In this document: one piece after another, positions 1-6,197 of the stretch
Layout of the letters: the number at the start of each line of letters is the position of its first letter
Numbering within the stretch: position 1 is the stretch's first letter
Source of the DNA: Lachnospiraceae bacterium UBA3801
GTDB taxonomy: Bacteria; Bacillota; Clostridia; Lachnospirales; Lachnospiraceae
Reading direction: 5' to 3'
DNA: 9,603 nucleotides
Assembly (NCBI GenBank): GCA_002368685.1
Contig: DFEN01000066.1
Coordinates: forward strand, 1-9,603
Made by a program: the position numbers and the translations under genes
Notes under the pieces: generated by a model
The model's input: only the letters and a program-made list of their open reading frames with translations
Database searches by the model: none
What the model was told of the DNA's origin: nothing

Positions 1-860
1 AAGGACTTGGAAATCAGTTCCTTGCTAACATAAGAGAATGTGATGCGATAGTTCACGTAGTTCGTTGCTTTGATGATACTGATGTAGTTCACGTAGATGG
101 CTCTGTTGATCCAATCAGAGATATTGAGACTATTAATATAGAGCTAATCTTTTCAGATCTTGAGGTTCTTGAAAGAAGAATATCTAAAACTGTCAAGCTA
201 TCTCGTAATGACAAGCAGGCGGCTAAGGAACTGGAGTTCCAGAATAGAATCAAGGCTCATTTAGAGGCGAATAAGCCGGTTAGAACCTTTGAGATAAATG
301 AAGCTGACGATGATGAAAAGGCGTGGCTTCATGAGTACTGCCTACTTACAGAGAAGAAGGTTATATATGCTGCAAATGTAGGCGAAGATGATATGTCAGA
401 TGATGGTGCATCAAATGACTATGTAAAGAAGGTTAGAGACTATGCTGCGGAAACTGATGCACAGGTATTTACTGTATGTGCTCAGATGGAAGCTGAGATA
501 TCTGAGCTTGATGACGAAGAAAGAGCAATGTTCCTTGAGGATCTTGGTCTTAAGGAGTCAGGACTCGATAAGCTGATAAAGGCTAGCTATACACTGCTTG
601 GACTAATAAGTTATCTGACGGCTGGAAAGCAGGAGTCCAGAGCTTGGACCATCAAGGAAGGTACAAAGGCACCTCAGGCGGCTGGAAAAATTCACTCTGA
701 TTTTGAGAGAGGATTCATTAAGGCTGAGGTTATTGCGTATGATGATCTGATCCGCGAGGGTAGCATGACAGCAGCTAAGGAAAAGGGACTTGTTCGTCAA
801 GAAGGTAAGGAATATGTCATGAAGGATGGAGATGTAGTTCTATTCAAGTTTAATGTATAG
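1..860 (+). CDS. ychF: Redox-regulated ATPase YchF (Obg/OLA1 family), 3' part, 5' end outside window
   Basis: The reading frame is open from base 3 and gives 285 residues. It starts at GLGNQFLANIRE, which corresponds to about residue 80 of a protein usually 363-366 long. The P-loop and switch regions are therefore off the left edge. Visible are the HVVRCF segment (about residues 18-23), the helical coiled-coil domain, an adenine-recognition-type strand ending in AANVGEDD (about 121-128), and the C-terminal TGS domain (about 205-285) containing AWTIKEGTKAPQAAGKIHSDF. YchF is known to prefer ATP over GTP and to associate with ribosomes, with links to oxidative stress. Only 37 nt separate it from lgt and I see no terminator or promoter between them, so the two are probably co-transcribed. 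The gene looks intact to its TAG stop. Identification is confident; the cellular role of the family is only partly understood. Confidence 0.95.
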   Translation, partial: GLGNQFLANIRECDAIVHVVRCFDDTDVVHVDGSVDPIRDIETINIELIFSDLEVLERRISKTVKLSRNDKQAAKELEFQNRIKAHLEANKPVRTFEINEADDDEKAWLHEYCLLTEKKVIYAANVGEDDMSDDGASNDYVKKVRDYAAETDAQVFTVCAQMEAEISELDDEERAMFLEDLGLKESGLDKLIKASYTLLGLISYLTAGKQESRAWTIKEGTKAPQAAGKIHSDFERGFIKAEVIAYDDLIREGSMTAAKEKGLVRQEGKEYVMKDGDVVLFKFNV

Positions 861-897
861 AAGTAACTTCATTGCTAAGTGATAAGAGGATAGATAA

Positions 898-1857
898 ATG
901 GATGGAATATACTTTCCAGGAATGCATATTTTCTTTAAGAAAGTAATATCGGAAATAAGCATTTTTAAACTTGAAATAACGATGTATGCGGTAATCATAA
1001 CCCTAGGTTTTATACTTGCTCTTTTGGTTGCGTCAAAGGAAGGTAAAAGAACTGGACAAAATGAAGAGGATTACCTGGATTTCTTCCTGGTTATGATCAT
1101 ACCTACATTGATTGGTCTCAGACTATATTATGTACTCTTTAATCTAGATCGCTTCATAGTAGAAGGAAAGAGTGCAGGTCAGATATTCCTTGATATGATC
1201 AATATTCGAAATGGCGGACTTGCTGTTTATGGTGGACTCATAGCAGGAACACTTACAGGCTTTATATTTGCAAAGGTTAAGAAGATTAACTTCCCACTCT
1301 TTGGCGACTGTATAGCGTTAGGAGTTCTTGTTGGTCAGATACTTGGCAGGTGGGGCAACTTCTTTAATAGAGAAGCCTTTGGTGACTATACTTCGAGTAT
1401 CTTCAGAATGGCTATCCCTGTTGATTATTATTCCAAGGGTTTCATGAATCACATGATTGAAGAGGGAATAATAACTCAGAAAATGCTGGATAATCAGGAG
1501 ATAGTAAATGGCGTCTCCTGTATAACCGTTCATCCTACATTTCTATATGAAGGAGTCTGGAATACGTTACTTCTTCTGGCTCTCTTCCTATATAGAAAGC
1601 ATAAGAAGTTTGACGGAGAACTGGCTATGCTCTATGTAGCTGGTTACGGAGTCGGTAGATTCTGGGTTGAGGCTCTTAGAACAGATTCTCTGATGATTGG
1701 TCCGCTTAAGATAAGTCAGGTTGTCGCAGTTATATGTGTGATACTCGCAGTTGGAGTTATAATATATAATCGCCGCAAGAAGGATACTGTTAAGGCTTCT
1801 GAGGAAATAACAGAAGAAGTTCTAGAAAAGAAGACAGAAGTGGCTGAAGAAAAGTGA
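898..1857 (+). CDS. lgt: Prolipoprotein diacylglyceryl transferase Lgt
   Basis: Lgt moves the diacylglyceryl group of phosphatidylglycerol onto the lipobox cysteine of prelipoproteins at the cytoplasmic membrane, the first step of lipoprotein maturation. The 319-residue product has about seven hydrophobic segments. Family motifs visible are IYFPGMHIFF near the N-terminus, MYAVIITLGF with Tyr30, GGLAVYGGLIAG (106-117), the signature GRWGNFFNREAFG (150-162, with the conserved Arg, Asn and Glu), HPTFLYEGVWN (212-222) and GRFWVEALRTDSL (253-265). At the position of E. coli His103 there is a Tyr (Tyr111), a substitution I believe is common in Clostridia. The tail from about residue 291 is charged and Lys/Glu-rich. 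The ATG start has an AGAGGA ribosome binding site at 885-890 with 7-nt spacing. Two in-frame stops (TGA TAA) end the gene, followed about 100 nt later by a terminator. Confidence 0.95.
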   Translation: MDGIYFPGMHIFFKKVISEISIFKLEITMYAVIITLGFILALLVASKEGKRTGQNEEDYLDFFLVMIIPTLIGLRLYYVLFNLDRFIVEGKSAGQIFLDMINIRNGGLAVYGGLIAGTLTGFIFAKVKKINFPLFGDCIALGVLVGQILGRWGNFFNREAFGDYTSSIFRMAIPVDYYSKGFMNHMIEEGIITQKMLDNQEIVNGVSCITVHPTFLYEGVWNTLLLLALFLYRKHKKFDGELAMLYVAGYGVGRFWVEALRTDSLMIGPLKISQVVAVICVILAVGVIIYNRRKKDTVKASEEITEEVLEKKTEVAEEK

Positions 1858-1877
1858 TAAAATCTAAAAAATTTAAA

Positions 1878-1894
1878 AAAGTGTCAAAAAGTGG
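1878..1894 (+). promoter_or_regulatory. Tandem AAAGTG[T/G] boxes, possible distal MraZ sites
   Basis: AAAGTGT (1878-1884), a 3-nt spacer, then AAAGTGG (1888-1894) form two boxes with a 10-bp period. As I recall, MraZ in Mollicutes binds tandem AAAGTG[T/G] units separated by 3 nt, which fits exactly. Similar boxes recur at the mraZ promoter about 200 bp downstream, but this pair lies before the lgt terminator. Single AAAGTGG copies also occur by chance inside rsmH (2934-2940) and murD, so only the tandem spacing gives weight. Function is inferred. Confidence 0.35.
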
Positions 1895-1918
1895 TGAATT
1901 ATATTAAAATACTATATA

Positions 1919-1961
1919 TAGTGTTATAAGAAAAATTGATAAGCATATTTAGTGTTATGAG
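1919..1961 (+). repeat. 12-nt direct repeat pair, 31-nt spacing
   Basis: TAGTGTTATAAG (1919-1930) and TAGTGTTATGAG (1950-1961) match at 11 of 12 positions and start 31 nt apart, close to three helical turns. The first copy overlaps the palindrome ACTATATATAGT (1911-1922). They lie between lgt and its terminator. This could be a protein-binding pair or chance similarity in AT-rich DNA. Confidence 0.4.
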
Positions 1962-1964
1962 TTA

Positions 1965-2003
1965 AAGCTCTTGCAACTTTTTAGTTGCGGGAGCTTATTT
2001 TTT
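1965..2003 (+). terminator. Rho-independent terminator of the ychF-lgt unit
   Basis: The arms 1965-1977 (AAGCTCTTGCAAC) and 1984-1996 (GTTGCGGGAGCTT) pair over 13 bp, including two G-U pairs, around the 6-nt loop TTTTTA. The hairpin is followed by A and six T residues (1998-2003). It ends transcription about 100-140 nt after lgt and isolates the mraZ promoter from read-through. Confidence 0.9.
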
Positions 2004-2037
2004 GGCTAAAATACTAGGTTTTTCTAAAAATTTTTCC

Positions 2038-2066
2038 TTGCAATTTATTTAGTGGTGGGGTAAGAT
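2038..2066 (+). promoter_or_regulatory. Probable sigma-A promoter for mraZ and the dcw operon
   Basis: TTGCAA (2038-2043) and TAAGAT (2061-2066) are separated by 17 bp and each match 4 of 6 consensus bases. An A/T-rich tract (about 2019-2035) lies just upstream. Transcription would start near 2073 and give a leader of about 110 nt. GTGGGG-type boxes overlap the spacer (2055-2060) and follow the -10, as expected if MraZ represses its own promoter. A weaker alternative is TTGAGT (2090-2095), 16 bp, CATAAA (2112-2117). Confidence 0.55.
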
Positions 2067-2073
2067 ATTGGTG

Positions 2074-2121
2074 AATGTGGGGGAAAGTGTTGAGTTTTTC
2101 CATATTCCACCCATAAAGTGG
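2074..2121 (+). promoter_or_regulatory. MraZ-type operator boxes at the mraZ promoter
   Basis: AATGTGG (2074-2080) and AAAGTGT (2084-2090) form a tandem pair with a 3-nt spacer and 10-bp period. A third box, AAAGTGG (2115-2121), starts 31 nt after the second. The stretch also carries GTGGGGG (2077-2083) and GTGGGG (2118-2123), which resemble the TGGGN units bound by E. coli MraZ. Being next to mraZ makes autoregulation the simplest reading. Another AAAGTGG (2181-2187) covers the mraZ start codon. Confidence 0.55.
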
Positions 2122-2132
2122 GGAAACTCAAC
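2089..2132 (+). repeat. Inverted repeat / hairpin in the mraZ leader
   Basis: GTTGAGTTT (2089-2097) is perfectly complementary to AAACTCAAC (2124-2132). Inside it CCA (2100-2102) faces TGG (2119-2121), with G-U pairs between, so the RNA could form a long imperfect stem. A competing hairpin uses CCAC (2107-2110) with GTGG (2118-2121). There is no T run after it, so it is not a terminator. It embeds parts of two MraZ-type boxes. Confidence 0.5.
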
Positions 2133-2183
2133 CGGATCCCACACAATCGAATTAATCAAGACGATGAAAGGAGGAAAACTAAA

Positions 2184-2633
2184 GTGGCACTTAGTATGTT
2201 TGGTGAGTTTTATCATAACGTTGATGCTAAGGGTAGACTTAGTGTTCCTGCAAAATTCAGAGATCGTCTTGGTTCTACTGTGGTTGTTGCTACAGGTCCT
2301 GATAATTGTCTCAGAATATATTCAGTAGAAGATTGGGATAAGTTCATGGAAGGACTTAATGAGCAGGTGGATACAAGTAGTGCTGACGGAAGAAACCTTT
2401 TCAGATTCTTCGCTGCAAATGCATCCACATGTGATCTTGATTCACAGGGAAGAGTTATCATCTCTCCTAAGTTAAGAAGATACGCTGGTATCACAAAGGA
2501 AGTTGTGGTAATCGGTAGTGGCGACAAAGCAGAGGTTTGGGATAAGAATAGATACGAAGCTACATTTGCAAGCGTTACTGAGAATGATGAGGCAATTAAT
2601 GATCTTATTGCTCAGTATGGACTTCAGATTTAA
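2184..2633 (+). CDS. mraZ: Division/cell-wall cluster transcriptional regulator MraZ
   Basis: MraZ is a ring-forming AbrB-like (SpoVT/AbrB double-psi barrel) DNA-binding protein that represses the dcw promoter in the bacteria studied. The 149-residue product shows the two family repeats, each with a DxxGR core: DAKGRLSVPAKFRD (14-27) and DSQGRVIISPKLRRY (86-100). The GTG start is chosen because AAAGGAGG (2167-2174) lies 9 nt upstream. The ATG at 2196, giving MFGEFYHNVD, matches the usual family start but would be 21 nt from that site. The in-frame ATG at 2118 lies inside the leader inverted repeat and would add sequence unlike the family. The gene heads the operon; rsmH begins 24 nt after its stop. 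Confidence 0.93.
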   Translation: MALSMFGEFYHNVDAKGRLSVPAKFRDRLGSTVVVATGPDNCLRIYSVEDWDKFMEGLNEQVDTSSADGRNLFRFFAANASTCDLDSQGRVIISPKLRRYAGITKEVVVIGSGDKAEVWDKNRYEATFASVTENDEAINDLIAQYGLQI

Positions 2634-2644
2634 GACTCTTATGT

Positions 2645-2660
2645 AGGAGAAAAGATTTTG
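2645..2660 (+). promoter_or_regulatory. Shine-Dalgarno and TTG start codon of rsmH
   Basis: AGGAGA (2645-2650) sits 7-8 nt before TTG (2658-2660). No ATG in frame gives a plausible N-terminus: the next one, at 2682, would remove the conserved EFKHIPIM segment. This supports TTG initiation. Confidence 0.8.
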
Positions 2661-3590
2661 GAGTTTAAACATATACCTATCATGTTAAATGAAGTTCTTG
2701 AAGGCTTGGATATAAAGCCTGATGGAATATACGTAGACGGAACGCTTGGTGGAGCCGGACATTCTTCAGAAATAATAAAGCGACTTTCTGATAAGGGCAG
2801 GCTGATAGGAATTGATCAGGATATGGATGCCATCAAGGCTTCCTCTGAAAGGCTTAAGTGTTATGAAAATGCCATTATCATTCATAGTAATTATGTGAAT
2901 ATGCGAAATGTCCTCCTGGAAAGAGATATAAAAAAAGTGGATGGCATTTTACTGGATCTGGGAGTTTCCTCCTACCAGTTTGATAATACTGAAAGAGGTT
3001 TCTCGTATCGAGAGGATGCACCTCTGGATATGAGGATGGATAGAGATCAGAGCTATACTGCACAGGATATCGTAAACGATTATTCGGAAAGTGAGCTTAG
3101 AAGAATAATATCTGATTACGGCGAAGAGAAGTTCGCCGGAAGAATTGCTTCTAATATTGTAAGGAGCAGAGAGGTAAAAAGAATAGAAACAACCTTCGAG
3201 CTAAATGATATCATCAAGGATTCAATTCCGGCGGCGGCAAGACGCCACGGCGGTAATCCTTCCAAGAAAACTTATCAGGCACTTAGAATAGAGCTGAATA
3301 AGGAGTTGATGGTTCTCGAAGATAGTCTCGAGGAGATGATAGAAATGTTAAATCCAGGCGGAAGGCTTTGCATAATAACATTTCACTCTCTTGAAGACAG
3401 AATAGTAAAGAGTGCATTTAGAACTGCGGAGAATCCGTGTATATGCCCACCAGAGTTTCCAGTTTGTACATGTGGAAGAGTTTCAAAGGGCAGAGTAGTA
3501 AATAGAAAACCTATAACCGCGAGCAAAGACGAACTAACAGAAAATCCCAGAAGCAGCAGTGCAAAGCTAAGGATATTCGAGAAGAAGTAA
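2658..3590 (+). CDS. rsmH: 16S rRNA (cytosine(1402)-N(4))-methyltransferase RsmH
   Basis: RsmH (formerly MraW) methylates N4 of cytidine 1402 in the decoding centre of 16S rRNA, using S-adenosylmethionine. The 310-residue product is of normal length. It shows the family N-terminus [13 protein letters not shown] (5-17), the SAM-binding loop [10 protein letters not shown] (27-36), the acidic end of the next strand GIDQD (51-55), [15 protein letters not shown] (95-109), [14 protein letters not shown] (115-128), [15 protein letters not shown] (203-217) and [11 protein letters not shown] (241-251). The C-terminal cysteine-rich [14 protein letters not shown] (261-274) is frequent in Firmicute homologues and may bind metal or be structural. 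It starts at TTG. Its stop lies 25 nt before ftsL, and both appear to be in the mraZ operon. Confidence 0.96.
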   Translation: MEFKHIPIMLNEVLEGLDIKPDGIYVDGTLGGAGHSSEIIKRLSDKGRLIGIDQDMDAIKASSERLKCYENAIIIHSNYVNMRNVLLERDIKKVDGILLDLGVSSYQFDNTERGFSYREDAPLDMRMDRDQSYTAQDIVNDYSESELRRIISDYGEEKFAGRIASNIVRSREVKRIETTFELNDIIKDSIPAAARRHGGNPSKKTYQALRIELNKELMVLEDSLEEMIEMLNPGGRLCIITFHSLEDRIVKSAFRTAENPCICPPEFPVCTCGRVSKGRVVNRKPITASKDELTENPRSSSAKLRIFEKK

Positions 3591-3615
3591 ATCGTATGAG
3601 AGAACAGGGGAAGAT

Positions 3616-4101
3616 ATGGCAAGAACAGTTAGAAATTATTATATCGAAGAAGGCGGGGCAGTCAGAAAGATTCAGGTAGTTCCTGAGCCAAGAAGAAGAG
3701 AGACTGACAGACCAAGAAGAAGAAAAGCTAACCGTACCTACAGCAAGGCAGCAAAGAAGGCAGAGCAATCTAAGGGCTTTGACCTGAGATATACTTTGGT
3801 GCTTGCAACAATGTTGGTGATGGTTATTATTTCCTGTGTTATAATGCTGGCTGTTCAAGGCAGTGTTGAGAGTAAAGAGCGCAAGATTGAATCTATTCAA
3901 CAGGAAATACAGGATATACAAGCAGATAATGCTGCTTATGAAAACAAGCTTGAGAGTATGTATTCCCTTGATGACATTTACACAATAGCAACTAATGAAC
4001 TGGGAATGGTTTACTCGCAAAACGGATCCATCATTTATTATGAGGATGCTCAGGACGATTACGTTAAACAGTATGGAGATGTGCCAAAGACCACAAATTA
4101 G
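3616..4101 (+). CDS. ftsL: Cell division protein FtsL (FtsL/DivIC family)
   Basis: FtsL is a small bitopic membrane protein that joins FtsQ/DivIB and FtsB/DivIC in the divisome and helps activate FtsW with its class B PBP. The 161-residue product has a long basic cytoplasmic part with Arg/Lys clusters (about 26-53), one membrane segment (about 58-80), then a heptad-like coiled coil rich in Glu, Ile and Gln (about 83-115). After that comes the short conserved motif IYTIATNELGMVY (121-133), typical of the FtsL/DivIC family. Its position between rsmH and a class B PBP is the classic ftsL position; sequence alone cannot fully separate FtsL from DivIC. The ATG start has AGGGG at 3606-3610 with 5-nt spacing. 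Its 3' end lies inside a strong hairpin. Confidence 0.88.
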   Translation: MARTVRNYYIEEGGAVRKIQVVPEPRRRETDRPRRRKANRTYSKAAKKAEQSKGFDLRYTLVLATMLVMVIISCVIMLAVQGSVESKERKIESIQQEIQDIQADNAAYENKLESMYSLDDIYTIATNELGMVYSQNGSIIYYEDAQDDYVKQYGDVPKTTN

Positions 4102-4116
4102 TGGCCTTTGGCTTTT
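4083..4116 (+). terminator. Terminator-like hairpin across the ftsL stop codon
   Basis: GCCAAAG (4083-4089) pairs with CTTTGGC (4106-4112), and CCAC (4091-4094) with GTGG (4101-4104), with one A/C mismatch between. This gives 11 base pairs around the loop AAATTA, followed by TTTT (4113-4116). The structure matches an intrinsic terminator with a short U tract. No clear promoter follows before the PBP gene, so it more likely attenuates than stops transcription, or acts in RNA processing. Confidence 0.6.
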
Positions 4117-4139
4117 GTGCGCCTCTAGGCGCACGTTTT
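4117..4139 (+). terminator. Second GC-rich hairpin with T tract before the PBP gene
   Basis: GTGCGCC (4117-4123) and GGCGCAC (4128-4134) form a perfect 7-bp stem with a TCTA loop, followed by GTTTT (4135-4139) and AAATTT. It abuts the previous hairpin directly. It could be a second weak terminator, an RNA stability or processing hairpin, or one copy of a dispersed palindromic repeat. Its GC content is well above the surroundings. Confidence 0.5.
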
Positions 4140-4163
4140 AAATTTAAGGGGAAACTTGGAGAT

Positions 4164-6185
4164 ATGGCACAAACTAGGAAGAAGAAAAAAAGAAAGGTTT
4201 TTATAAAGAGGATGCGTAGGCATCTTCTCTTTTTGCTTATAGGATTTACGCTCTTTTTTGTGTTCATCATAGGAACGATAATCTATTATAACGTACGTAA
4301 GGGAGACGATTATAACGAGAAAATTCTTAGCCAGAAGGGTTATGAAAGTGTATCGGTTCCATATAAGCGTGGTGATATATATGACTGTAATGGCTCGGTA
4401 CTTGCCACAAGTACTATGGTGTATAACCTGATAATAGAGCCAAAGAACATAATAGAGTTTAAGGCCAAGAAGGAAGCTACCTGCAAGGCGCTGTCCGAGT
4501 ACTTTGGGGTTGGTGCTGAGGAGATGGCTGGATACCTTGCAAAGGAAGATTCTCAGTATGAGGTTATTCGTAAGAAGCTGACCTATGATGAGGTAAAGGA
4601 TTATCAGGCGGATAAGAGAGCGGGAAAACTTCCAAATGTTGTAGGTATCAGACTAGAGGAAGAATATAAGAGATATTATCCTAATGACGAATTGGCATGT
4701 CACATGCTGGGATTCGTTGTTAGTGGAAATGAAGGTATCGGTGGAATAGAGGGAAGCTACAATTCTTTCCTCAATGGTCAGAATGGAAGAACCTATTCTT
4801 ATATGGGTGAAGACTTCAATATGCAGAGAGAGGTGGAACAGCCTCAGAATGGTGACAGCCTTGTTACAACAATTGATAGCGAAGCTCAGAGAATAGTTCA
4901 GAAGAAATGCGAAGAGTTTGAAGCTGAGATGGGAGCAAAGAATATTTCGGTTCTTGTTATGAATCCAAAGAACTGCGAGATCCTTGCGATGTATAACTCT
5001 CATCAGTATAATCCTAACAATGCTTATGACATGGACGCTGCAAAGTATCAGTTTGAGGATGACGGTGAACTAACTGAGGGAGAGTACGAAGCAGTAGTTA
5101 AGAGCCTGTCAGACGATGAGAAGGTTGAAAAGTTGAATAATGTTTGGCGTAACTTTGTTATAAGTGACTCCTTTGAACCGGGTTCTACCTTTAAGCCTTT
5201 TACTATTTCTGGAGCTCTTGAAGATGGAGTTATAAATGGTGATGAACAGTTCTACTGCGATGGCATACAGCATGTAGCAGACTGGGATATCAAATGTCAT
5301 AATGTAAACGGACACGGAATGCTGACTGTGCCTCAGGCTTTGGAATATTCCTGCAATGACTGTCTGATGCAGATTGCAGCGCTTGAGGGTTCAACTACTT
5401 TTGATAAATATCAGGTGCTGTTCGGATTTGGTCAGAAGACAAATATAGATATAGCGGGTGAAGCAAGTGACGCGGATCTATATACAATGGTTTATCATCA
5501 GGATACCCTTAACCCAGTTGAGCTTGCTACATCTTCCTTTGGACAGGGCGTTACAGTTACAATGATGCAGCTTGGAACTGCATTTTGTTCAGTAATTAAT
5601 GGTGGATATTATTATCAGCCTCATGTAGTTAAAAAAGTACTTGATTCAGATGGTAATCTGGTTAAGAACTATGATAAAATACTTGTTCGTAGAACAATTT
5701 CAGAGGATACATCAGATCAGATGAAGGCTATTCTCCAGGAGGTTGTTGAGAACGGTACAGGTAAGAAGGCTATAGTTGAAGGATATGAGATAGGTGGTAA
5801 GACAGGAACTGCGGAAAAGCTTCCTAGAGGAAATGGTAAATACATCCTTTCCTTCATAGGTTTTTCACCAGTAAAGGATCCTCAGGTTATGATTTATTGT
5901 GTAGTAGATGAGCCAGGCGCAGAAGATCAGTCTTCTTCTGCAGCGGGAACACTTCTGTTCAATAAGATAGCAGAGGAACTGTTGCCATATATGAATATCT
6001 ATCGTACAGGAACAGCTACACCTAGCGATGCAACAGGAACAGATGAAATAGCAACTCCTGTTTTCGAGGGTGCGGCACCACCAATAAGTGCGGCAGGTTC
6101 AACACCAGAACAGAATGCTACAACAGAGGCTAGTACAGAAGAACTTACAGATGAACAGGGAAATCCATTAGAAGAAACTGAGTAG
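4164..6185 (+). CDS. ftsI: Class B penicillin-binding protein, septal peptidoglycan transpeptidase (FtsI/SpoVD type)
   Basis: This is a membrane-anchored D,D-transpeptidase that cross-links septal peptidoglycan, expected to work with FtsW. The 673-residue product has a Lys/Arg-rich cytoplasmic start, one membrane anchor (about 21-42), the dimerisation-domain motif KRGDIYDCNGSVLA (68-81), and a transpeptidase domain with all three active-site motifs: SxxK at Ser341-Lys344 (EPGSTFKPF), SxN at Ser396-Asn398 (YSCND) and KTG at 546-548 (GGKTGTAEK). No PASTA domains follow; the last 60 or so residues are a Thr/Glu/Ala/Pro-rich, probably disordered tail. ATG 4164 is preferred: AAGGGG (4146-4151) is a rather distant Shine-Dalgarno, while GGAG (4158-4161) is too close. 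GTG 4101 overlaps the ftsL stop but lies in a hairpin without a ribosome site. Whether it serves division or sporulation cannot be told from sequence. Confidence 0.92.
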   Translation: MAQTRKKKKRKVFIKRMRRHLLFLLIGFTLFFVFIIGTIIYYNVRKGDDYNEKILSQKGYESVSVPYKRGDIYDCNGSVLATSTMVYNLIIEPKNIIEFKAKKEATCKALSEYFGVGAEEMAGYLAKEDSQYEVIRKKLTYDEVKDYQADKRAGKLPNVVGIRLEEEYKRYYPNDELACHMLGFVVSGNEGIGGIEGSYNSFLNGQNGRTYSYMGEDFNMQREVEQPQNGDSLVTTIDSEAQRIVQKKCEEFEAEMGAKNISVLVMNPKNCEILAMYNSHQYNPNNAYDMDAAKYQFEDDGELTEGEYEAVVKSLSDDEKVEKLNNVWRNFVISDSFEPGSTFKPFTISGALEDGVINGDEQFYCDGIQHVADWDIKCHNVNGHGMLTVPQALEYSCNDCLMQIAALEGSTTFDKYQVLFGFGQKTNIDIAGEASDADLYTMVYHQDTLNPVELATSSFGQGVTVTMMQLGTAFCSVINGGYYYQPHVVKKVLDSDGNLVKNYDKILVRRTISEDTSDQMKAILQEVVENGTGKKAIVEGYEIGGKTGTAEKLPRGNGKYILSFIGFSPVKDPQVMIYCVVDEPGAEDQSSSAAGTLLFNKIAEELLPYMNIYRTGTATPSDATGTDEIATPVFEGAAPPISAAGSTPEQNATTEASTEELTDEQGNPLEETE

Positions 6186-6197
6186 GAGGAAATATCC

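Larger units (their letters stand above)
1858..2183. other. 326-nt regulatory gap between lgt and mraZ
   Basis: No convincing gene lies here on either strand. In order it holds: the second lgt stop; two AAAGTG[T/G] boxes spaced by 10; the perfect 12-bp palindrome ACTATATATAGT (1911-1922); a 12-nt direct repeat 31 nt apart; a strong intrinsic terminator; an A/T-rich tract (about 2019-2035) that could act as an UP element; a TTGCAA/TAAGAT promoter; further GTG-type boxes; a 9-bp inverted repeat; and the mraZ Shine-Dalgarno. The first third (1861-1960) is very AT-rich with no promoter I can define. Confidence 0.8.

Noticed and set aside
2090..2117. Alternative mraZ promoter TTGAGT-16-CATAAA
   Set aside because: Weaker spacing, and it lies inside the inverted repeat and operator boxes. 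TTGCAA-17-TAAGAT with an upstream A/T tract fits better, though I cannot rule out both being used.
2118..2183. Longer mraZ starting at ATG 2118
   Set aside because: The extra N-terminal residues do not resemble MraZ, there is no ribosome binding site before 2118, the ATG lies inside the leader inverted repeat, and AAAGGAGG (2167-2174) points to a start at 2184.
2068..2328. Open frame of 86 codons over the mraZ promoter and 5' end
   Set aside because: It overlaps mraZ in another frame and reads through the operator and leader region. No family resemblance or ribosome site; its hydrophobic end is a frame artefact.
3511..4134. Antisense open frame of about 207 codons over the end of rsmH and all of ftsL
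   Set aside because: It is the reverse complement of two well-supported genes, is rich in Ser, Cys and Leu as expected for antisense of Arg/Glu/Lys-rich coding DNA, and has no promoter or ribosome site that I can see.
4101..4163. GTG 4101 as start of the PBP gene, overlapping the ftsL stop as TAGTG
   Set aside because: The TAGTG overlap looks like coupling, but there is no Shine-Dalgarno in range, the codon sits in a hairpin stem, and the added 21 residues encode the GC-rich hairpin, not family sequence.
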